Notes under the pieces: model-generated
Databases searched by the model: none
The model's input: the letters and a program-made list of their open reading frames with translations, nothing else
What the model was told of the DNA's origin: nothing
Assembly: GCF_021347895.1 (NCBI RefSeq)
Contig: NC_067130.1
Span: 23,509,492 to 23,573,491, forward strand
Source: Acanthochromis polyacanthus
Lineage: Eukaryota; Chordata; Actinopteri; Pomacentridae
DNA length: 64,000 nt
Reading direction: 5' to 3'
Translations under genes and position numbers: made by a program
Shown: positions 22,831-64,000 of the stretch, piece by piece
Layout of the letters: the number at the start of each line of letters is the position of its first letter
How positions within the stretch are numbered: the first letter of the stretch is position 1

Positions 22831-25800
22831 CATCAAAGATGCCCGAGAGACACCTAATCCCACTGTAAACTGCTTTTCCTTTTTAGGGAATAATCTGTGC
22901 AGGACTTGAATTCAGAAAATCTATATAAAATCTGAGAGTACAGAATGTCTGAAAAAAAGAATAAAAACATGAGAATAAGGAATGAAGCATTCGCTTAAAC
23001 ACGTGAATTGCACAACACATTGATGCCATCTGTCGTCTGATAAATGCAGTTGCACATAGTATTCAAATGTATTGAATACAAAGTATGAGTAGGAAGAAGA
23101 CTGTCTTGGATCCAGGCAAGGTCATGGTTTTCACCTTTTTATTTTTAAAAGCTCTTATGAGATTTTACTTTGGATGGTTATGCTGGAATATTCTTGTTCT
23201 GCTGAGCTTCTACAGGGTGGGAGTCTTCTTGCCAGCGAGTGTTTCGGTTGATCCACAGACATTTATTGTTCCATCTATAAATGTCATCTTCCCAATACCT
23301 TTTGTGCTTCACTGTCCTTTTTTCTACATTTATGATTTTTCTGCACAAAACAAAAGCAAAGCAAAAAAAGAAAAAGAAAAAGAAAAAAACAAACCACAAA
23401 CTTTTTGTGGATGTCTGATTCTTTCTGTATTTTCTGAAACACAAAATACAGGAAGCATCCTAAAAGTGAAATATTCACTGGTTGATAATAGGCTTTGTTT
23501 TTTCTGACAAATTGATCATTTCATCATTGACCTGGCAGATGGATCTTTCCTAATTATCTCATGAGAGAAATTAACAAAATATGAACATTAAAATCAAACA
23601 CAGGTTAATAAGAAAGAATCTTTCCAACAAGTTGTATTTATTGTCATTTTTCATATTAAAAAAACAATCCACTATAAAGGTAAAGCAATTTTACAAAAGA
23701 AGAGAATGAGAAGCAACAGTACATACATTAACATCATTCTTTAAAGTATGTTCAAGTTGAAAATCAACACGTTAAAAGACACCATTGGTTCTTGTCAGCT
23801 TGCTTTCTCCCTCTACCGTGCTGACACTGATAAAATGTGAGACACAGTGCAAACAGAAGTAACAGTGGGGACAGTCAGTCCCTCATACACAGGGTACAAG
23901 TATGAATTAACTATGTTTCGACATGCAGATGGACAGTGGTGCACGTAAATCATCAGAATCTGTAATAAAGACCAGAACAGAGTCTACATGCTAAAATCAA
24001 ACCAGCTCAGTCCTGATTGGCTGCAAACACTTAACAGATCTGAACCGCAGCCAGTGTGAGAAGACCTGGTCTAAATGACTGTATTATTACCAGGGAATGT
24101 CAGGCAGTCACACTGACAGCCACAGAACAGAGAAGCAGCCAATCACCAACATTTATTAAAATACCTACATGTAGGATTTGAATGTGATTAATGCATTTTT
24201 GAAGTTATTAAATTTTTTTGTTTTTTTTTAGACCATCCTTTATTTTTTGGCTCTCCTCATCCGACTGTCCAAAACCCACACATACAGGCATAATGCTCAG
24301 AGTGTTGTTTATTGACAATGTTGAAATATAGAAGTCCATTTTGAATTCTTAAAGTATAGAAAAACTCAAAAGTAGTGAATGAATGTTCATTCCAACCTGA
24401 GCCGATGGTCTGGAGCTCCAAACAGATCATGGCAGGAAGTTTAGTTTCTTTTATGCTACCTCCTTATATGATCCTTCTGATCCACAGATGTAAGCTGAGC
24501 TGCAATATCACTACGGTTATGTATTATGTCACAAGAACCAGTACTTTAGTATTAAGCCAATACCAAATTTATGAAAATGTGATGGTCCTTACTTGCTATG
24601 GCACCGTGGGTAATGAAGGTACAATGGATTCAGAAGGTACTAGAGATAATGTAAAACAAAACAATGGAATGGTGGTGGCAAGTGCAGCTGCAATAACAAG
24701 TCTGCCCACACTTCAGTTAAAAAAAGCATGGGCATATTTTGTATTTTTAGTTAAAGTAAGAAACACATCAAACAGATCTAAGCAGAGATCTAGGCAGCTT
24801 ATAGACAGATATCTAGATTTGTCCACAGAGCTAAAGGGGAGAGTTTCAGCTGTTACTTTACATTAACAGCATTTCGTTGCAATGTTCCCATCTGGAAATA
24901 TTAATGTTGTGGTTTGTGATTGGTGGCAGCTGCATCTGCTGTAGCAATATTCAACACACAACGTTCAAAGTGCAGTCAATTTATTATTTCTGGTACAGAG
25001 AATTACAGAAAATCAATCTTATTCCTACCAACCATCAAGTTTCGGGATCTTGACAGCTCGAGTAAGGAACAGACCACTGCTAACTCTGACCACAGTGTGA
25101 GTGGATGCAACATCACAGAAGGTTCAGAAGTAGGCATAGTGACCCTTTTGGACCTCAGAACCATGGCTATATTGTCAAAAATCTTGTTTTATCTCAGCAG
25201 CAACAGTCAAAAATCCAAAATGAATCAGTTTAAAATTATACATGTAAAAAGAGCAGCAGTTCTTCTCATATTAGAATCTTTAAAAATAAAAAGATTGACA
25301 TTTCTTCACTATTTTTGGTTAGAAAATGACTCAAACAATTAATACATTTTCAAAGTAATTAATATTCTTCTGTTGATTGACTAATGCTTTGACTTCTATA
25401 GGGTTTCCTGGACACTTATTATGGAAAAAGCACAACTGTTGTTAACATTACTGTGGCTGCTTTCCATCAGTGAATACTGCAATAGAGCCACCATTAATGT
25501 TAGCTGCATCTGCGTGTGCCCTCTCCTACTGGTTAAACTGCTATGCTGTGCATGCAATACTGGATGCTGGTTAGGACAGGATCTAGATTAATCTGATACT
25601 TCTGTCTTTCAGAAGATAATAATAGATTGAGAAAATGTCAGATCTCTCTTAGTAACCTGAAGATGTCAAGCTTGTAGTTGCCAGAGCTGCACCGACCAAA
25701 TGCTGGTCACCATTTAATCTTATGCAAATGCTACCTAGATCTTAGTGAGGTCACAGATTCAGGGTGTCATTTCACTAACCATTCACACAGATACATTAAA

Positions 25801-26151
25801 CATAACGGCAAGTATTTTCACCCAACAGTGAATGTTGCATGGTGTATTATGTGTGTGGAACAGATATCAGATGAATGTCCTGCAGTAATAAACACTAGTT
25901 TGTTAGATGTGAGCTGCTGCCATGACTGATTAGCTAATGAGAGTGAAATATGGTGACAGTAAACTGTGTGTACAAAGGAATGTCTGGATGTATGTTCAAT
26001 CAGTGAGGTGTCCATGGAGACTGCAACAGATACTTTGTCAATATTTTAAGAATGAGCCGTGTGTGTGTGTGTAACACTCTATTTACTTGATCGCTTCAGA
26101 GTAACAAGGGTCTCTGAGGACACAATGCCTGATGCAACTTCTTGTTTCTTT
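22831..26151 (-). other. Intergenic sequence and probable smarcb1 3' UTR
   Basis: No recognisable coding exon, RNA gene or mobile element appears here. The stretch follows the smarcb1 stop codon at 26152. AATAAA signals on the minus strand at 24308-24313 and 23637-23642 are candidate polyadenylation signals, which would make a 1.8- or 2.5-kb 3' UTR. An AG/AAAAG-rich low-complexity tract is at about 23350-23395. Confidence 0.4.
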
Positions 26152-59773
<33,622 letters not shown>

Positions 59774-61080
59774 CTTCACTCAGTCGCTATCCAGCTAACT
59801 AATAAGTAGCCTTCTCTTCTTCAGGTGCGTTCGGGAACAACGGTAAAGCTCCGAAATCAGAGCGTCCCCATAAAAATCGCGTTTTATTTAGCTTTCTGCA
59901 TGTAAAAACACACTGTCTGGGGGGGGGGTGTCTGCTTAGTACGTGTAAAATAACAAAAAGAGTAACCAAAAAGATGTGCAAACTATAGCCACTGATGCAT
60001 GTGTTCCATTTCAGAAAGCATGTTAAGTAAAAACATCAAATCTTTGTCACGACTTTCCGAAAATCATAAACGCTGCATTGGATAAACTCTTCGTTTTTAT
60101 CAAGGTAGACCAACAATTGCTATGGCTCATTAGCGCCCCCATTGATCTACAGTAGAATCCGATTTAATGCTGAATTTCCCCAGCATTTTCTTCTCTTTAG
60201 GCAGTACTCACATTTCCTTGTAAATTAAATGTGCTGTGAAAATGTACTATTTAATAAGTTTAAAACAAAACATGCAACGCACAAACAGAGGAATTAGTTG
60301 TAAAAAAGGATACTGAAAAATACAGCGCATTGATTCTGAAATTAAGAGATACCTGCATAGTCCCTTAATGATGTTGTTTGAAAAATTATTTACACTTGCA
60401 GCAACAAAAAACAACCTCAACTGTATCAATGTTTTCTTGACATTATTAATAACTTTAAAATAAAACAAAACTATCAGTTGCACCACAAAAAAAAAAAAAA
60501 AACGCTGTGCTCATTTGTCTCTACTCTTCTCAACCAGCAAAATTGAGCAATAGAAATTCAACTAAAGGCCCATCAAAATTTTTTTCAGATCAAATATAAG
60601 CATATATAAAACAAAAAATACCAAACAAAAAACATTAACATGTGAACAAGCACTCAGTTAAATAAGACAAAAGTATTTTTACATACCAATATAAGACAGG
60701 ACTCCCTCATTTTGGAGAGTGGATTGTTGATGTGGTGAATGTGACTTAGAGCTGTATCAAATAAAAAAGGGGTATAGTCCTAACTGAAGGTGAAGCACAG
60801 CTGGACTAATAAATTGAAGGCATAGAACAAATCCTGATATCTGTATGTTTCAATGAGAAAATGAAGTTGCAAGAGCCATTATACTGACATGTTTTTTGTG
60901 TAAATGTAATTTGTATAGAGGTCCCTAGTTTCAAGCAATGCTACAACAGTTCAAAGAGATGAAACAAAAGGATCATTTGCCACACACATTTATTCTTTAA
61001 AAAAGTGAAATGAAAAAAAATGCACTCACCATCTAAATAAAATCTTTTTGATAATATTTTGCTGTTGTCAGTCTTCCTCA
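59774..61080 (-). promoter_or_regulatory. smarcb1 upstream region and derlin-smarcb1 intergenic spacer
   Basis: The 5' UTR and promoter of smarcb1 must lie in the first few hundred bases above 59773. No TATA box or strong CpG island is obvious. The rest is AT-rich with a poly(A) run at about 60487-60503 and no recognisable gene. Both flanking genes read toward lower coordinates, so the derlin gene ends upstream of the smarcb1 start. Confidence 0.5.
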
Positions 61081-61101
61081 CTCATATAGTCGGATGTCAA
61101 T

Positions 61102-61108
61102 ATTTATT
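61102..61108 (-). terminator. Candidate polyadenylation signal of the derlin gene
   Basis: AATAAA on the minus strand lies about 285 nt beyond the derlin stop codon, and a T/GT-rich stretch follows downstream. This would give a compact 3' UTR of about 300 nt. Confidence 0.5.
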
Positions 61109-61390
61109 TTTTCTGAGATGAAGACAAACATTATTTGAGCGAAAAGCTCACTGTCCAAAGTTCCATCTGTAGCTTGTGTTCTCTCAAATAGTCTTAGAGT
61201 CTGAGGATGATTAAAGCCCATGTACACAGACAGCAGACGGTTATCTCCAAACCAGTTCTGATTCTTTGCCATTTTTCATTCAGAACTAAACAAACATGTC
61301 AGAAACATAGACCATGTTCGTCCCCTTCATCTCTCTGAGAGAAGGTCCTTGGAAGTGACCTGACAACCAGGGATGATCTGGAGGGCGTAT

Positions 61391-62749
61391 CTAACCTCCA
61401 AGACGCTGTCCCTCTCCCCAGGCAAACCCTCCAGGGCGCTCCTCAGGCAGGGGATTGTAGTTGGCATCTTCCTCTGGAGTGTCAAACAGCATCTTTCTGT
61501 GGGAGACAGAGTGAGAAGGATAAGGGAATTCTACAGACACAAAGAAATTGTTAGGTAAACGAAAACAGACAACACTGCGAGCATGATCAGTGATTTTGAC
61601 TCTGCTTGTGGTGCAAGCTAAGAATGGATGTGTTGGTCAGTCTGTCTATCCAACACATCCTGGCAACTCCTGGCCAGATTCACTGGTGATTCCCAGAGAT
61701 TTGCCAAACCTGTGACCTTCCATCTCATTTGGAAGAACTGTGACAAGTATCACAAATATTTTGCACAAGATAACAGGTGCAGTGCCAAGGAGATATTTCC
61801 ATATTCCATTTGGCCCACAAAGTTTTAAAGGATAGGGTCCCAGTTCTTCCAGTCTATACTTAGAATAACAGTTGGATTCCCAGACTTACATTGAAAACCT
61901 TTTGTTTCCCTTGACAGTATTTCCTTTTTGAGATAGGGTGCATGGGCAGCCACACAAAGGGGAATTTTAAATTGTAGACATTAACTTTGTAGGGTAAATA
62001 CTTTATGTAAACAATACAGTCAGCTGAAATTTCACATTGGCCTTAGATAAATTTTGGCATATATTTTTGTTCATAACAAGAACTGTGGATATTGTCCCCC
62101 ATTACTTAAAGTGAAATTGATTTGGGAATGGACTTCTTAATATCTAGTATGGCCAGCAGGATCAATTACAGCAGTGTTATACATGTACCTGAGTGCTGTT
62201 TTAAGACCAACTGTGAACCACTCGTTAAAAGATTCATCCATTCATTCTCACACTTTCAAAGAGCATAGTGTATTGAAGGTTGAATCTTATTTGATTAACA
62301 CACTAATAAAGTTAAAAGAGACTCACATGATAGATGGGGTCTTAAGCCACCTTCCACCACCAGGCTGGTTGGGGAAGACGTCCTCCAGGAAGAAGTACAC
62401 GTGACCAACAGCGATACCTCAAGACACATTTAATAAAACATATGGTAACTAATGCAGTATACATTATACACAGTACAAAAGACAATATTAACTTTGGTTC
62501 TTGAGATATCAGCCAAGTTCAAAATATTGACTGCAGATGGCAGTGATACGCACCTAAAAGATCCACGATGATGGAGTTGCCCAGCAGAAGTGAGAATCCC
62601 ATCAGCACCCAAGGTAAGAAGGGTGCTTGGAAATTGAGCAGGCCAAAGAAATTCATGCGAACATTTGGGTTTCGTCGACTCCATACGTACACAAGCATAA
62701 TGGTGAATGCTTGGCCCAGGAACACCAGACTCACAAAAGTGCCAAATAT
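61391..62749 (-). CDS. derl3: Derlin (derl3 by position), last three coding exons
   Basis: The exons are 62554-62749 ([47 protein letters not shown]), 62327-62417 ([28 protein letters not shown]) and 61391-61496 ([19 protein letters not shown], then [13 protein letters not shown] and TAG). Splice borders are GT-AG and frames join. Derlins are rhomboid-like ER membrane proteins that help retrotranslocate misfolded proteins for degradation. Two hydrophobic segments and the C-terminal p97-binding motif (WGEGQRLGG) are visible. The N-terminal exons are not within 62750-64000 and must lie beyond the window. Position next to smarcb1 matches human DERL3, but the C-terminus resembles DERL2, so derl2 is an alternative. 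Confidence 0.85.
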
Positions 62750-64000
62750 CTGAAACCTTGTTAAAGACTGTCAAACTAATGAACATATCTCTTTGTGCTG
62801 CTTCTAAAATATATGATGAGTTGTAAGTTAGTTATAGACTGGACACAGCTCATTATTAACAATAGTGCTGAGTCTGAAAAGACTCTGATGGTATGCTACT
62901 CTTGTTCTAGACTACATTCAGAGTCCCATGGTATGTTTCTGTTGGCTGCTAGTCTACAGCATGAAGAAACTATGTCATATTTCTACTGTCCCATTCTTCC
63001 TGTCATATAACATGTAACTGTTGGTGTTTCTACTCTTGAATAAAAGCCATATAATCGCACATTGTCTTCATTATGAAATTTCAAGTATTTTGCTATACTC
63101 TGTCCTTCTTGTGGTGTAATATGGCACTTGAAATTTGTCACTATATCCATCTATCCATTATCTATACACCACTTAATCTTCTGTAGGGTGGTAGGGGGGC
63201 TGGACTCTATCCCACCTGACTTAGGATGAACATATACTACAGCTACAGTGAAAAGCGATCAGTGGAACATGACCAATATGTCAACAAGAGACCCACAGTG
63301 TAAACCTAACTGCCTCCCTGTCATTCATCCTAACCTTCATAAAACCTTTAAATAGCACCAAGACATATATATGGATTTAGTTTTTGCATTTTTTACTCAG
63401 TATTAGTCCCATTGTCACATTGATGTCAGGTTTTTTTGCCGCTCATCTTTGAGTAGATGCTGGAAAGCGTTGCTGGTGTGAGGACGTCTGGAACAAGCAG
63501 CTTCGTCTGTTGCCTCCGCAGCTTGGACAAGCGGAGGCAGGATAAGCGGGAAAAAAATGAATGGATGGATGGATCTTTGAGTAGATCATATATGATCACA
63601 TATGTAATTATATATCTAAGAAACCTCCTTTCTTCGGGGATGAATAAAGTGATTCTATTCTTTTTTTTTTTTAAACCTTTTTACCTAAGATCCTTTTCTT
63701 TTGCACTTGATGTTTGCCTGATGGCTTCCTCTTATATCTGCAGCGGCATTCTGTTTGCTTACCTTAATTTTTCAATTAACGTTTTCTCAAAAATCAAATT
63801 TGCATTCTTGCCAAATACTACTTAAACATGAATATTGTGTTTAAATGTGTGCACAAATAGTGTACATGCATGGACGTGCACACACTATTTGTAAAAGTAG
63901 AGCAGTATTACTGATACTAGAGAGTTGAAGGTCATATAAGTAATAAATCATAAGGTAAAATGGTTTTTGATTGATTCACAGGAAGGATACAGTCATGAGC
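62750..64000 (-). other. Derlin intron, with SINE-like fragments
   Basis: I find no further derlin exon. Pieces at about 63145-63230 (CCATTATCTATACACC, CTGGACTCTATCCCACC) and 63455-63572 (ending AATGAATGGATGGATGG) resemble 3' parts of teleost SINEs in opposite orientations. Confidence 0.5.

Noticed and set aside
23085..23507. 140-codon hydrophobic frame upstream of slc25a25
   Set aside because: It has low-complexity Lys-rich and Phe-rich stretches, no family resemblance and no splice context, so chance is more likely.
62750..64000. Further derlin exons
   Set aside because: No segment resembling the FLFGG...LMT or RMLEEGSFRGRTADF parts of derlins was found on the minus strand here.

Overview
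The window looks like a transposon-rich stretch of a teleost fish nuclear genome, probably a ray-finned fish of the percomorph type. The grounds are two recognisable vertebrate genes with GT-AG introns (smarcb1 and a derlin), the first coding exon of a third (slc25a25-like), and fish-typical repeats: Tc1-like elements, hAT and piggyBac-like miniature elements, L1/Tx1-type and Rex1-type LINEs, a BEL/Pao LTR retrotransposon and tRNA-derived SINEs. No bacterial features, CRISPR arrays or operons are present.

Layout. 1-7026: a long palindrome with a miniature inverted-repeat element at its left edge and a rearranged L1-type LINE in its right arm. 7028-19340: Tc1-like elements, the first of which carries several nested insertions. 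19424-21815: a TTAA-flanked foldback element with 147-bp tandem repeats facing each other. 21936-22289: first coding exon of slc25a25 (minus strand). 22290-26151: intergenic sequence and probable smarcb1 3' UTR. 26152-59773: smarcb1 on the minus strand, nine coding exons, eight of which match the exon lengths I recall for the human short isoform (the first is 3 nt shorter, and exon 3 is 21 nt shorter). 61391-62749: the last three coding exons of a derlin gene (derl3 by position), also minus strand, whose upstream exons lie beyond the window.

The smarcb1 introns hold most of the mobile DNA. Intron 7 carries a Tc1-like element with a full-length 350-residue transposase ORF. Intron 3 carries a decayed Tc1-like element and a 5.48-kb DNA transposon with two converging multi-exon genes: an integrase-like protein and a partner with a C-terminal RING-like cysteine/histidine cluster. 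Intron 2 (18.4 kb) carries a Rex1-like LINE and a 14.7-kb BEL/Pao element. The BEL/Pao element is itself split by an L1-type LINE (containing another Tc1 copy) and by a foldback element with THAP-domain exons that contains two nested hAT-like elements.

The two most unusual items are the two-gene integrase transposon at 33284-38758 and the TTAA foldback at 19424-21815. On the host side, the notable point is that the predicted smarcb1 splice product lacks about seven residues normally present at the start of exon 3. Family names, human exon lengths and synteny come from memory and were not checked by any search.
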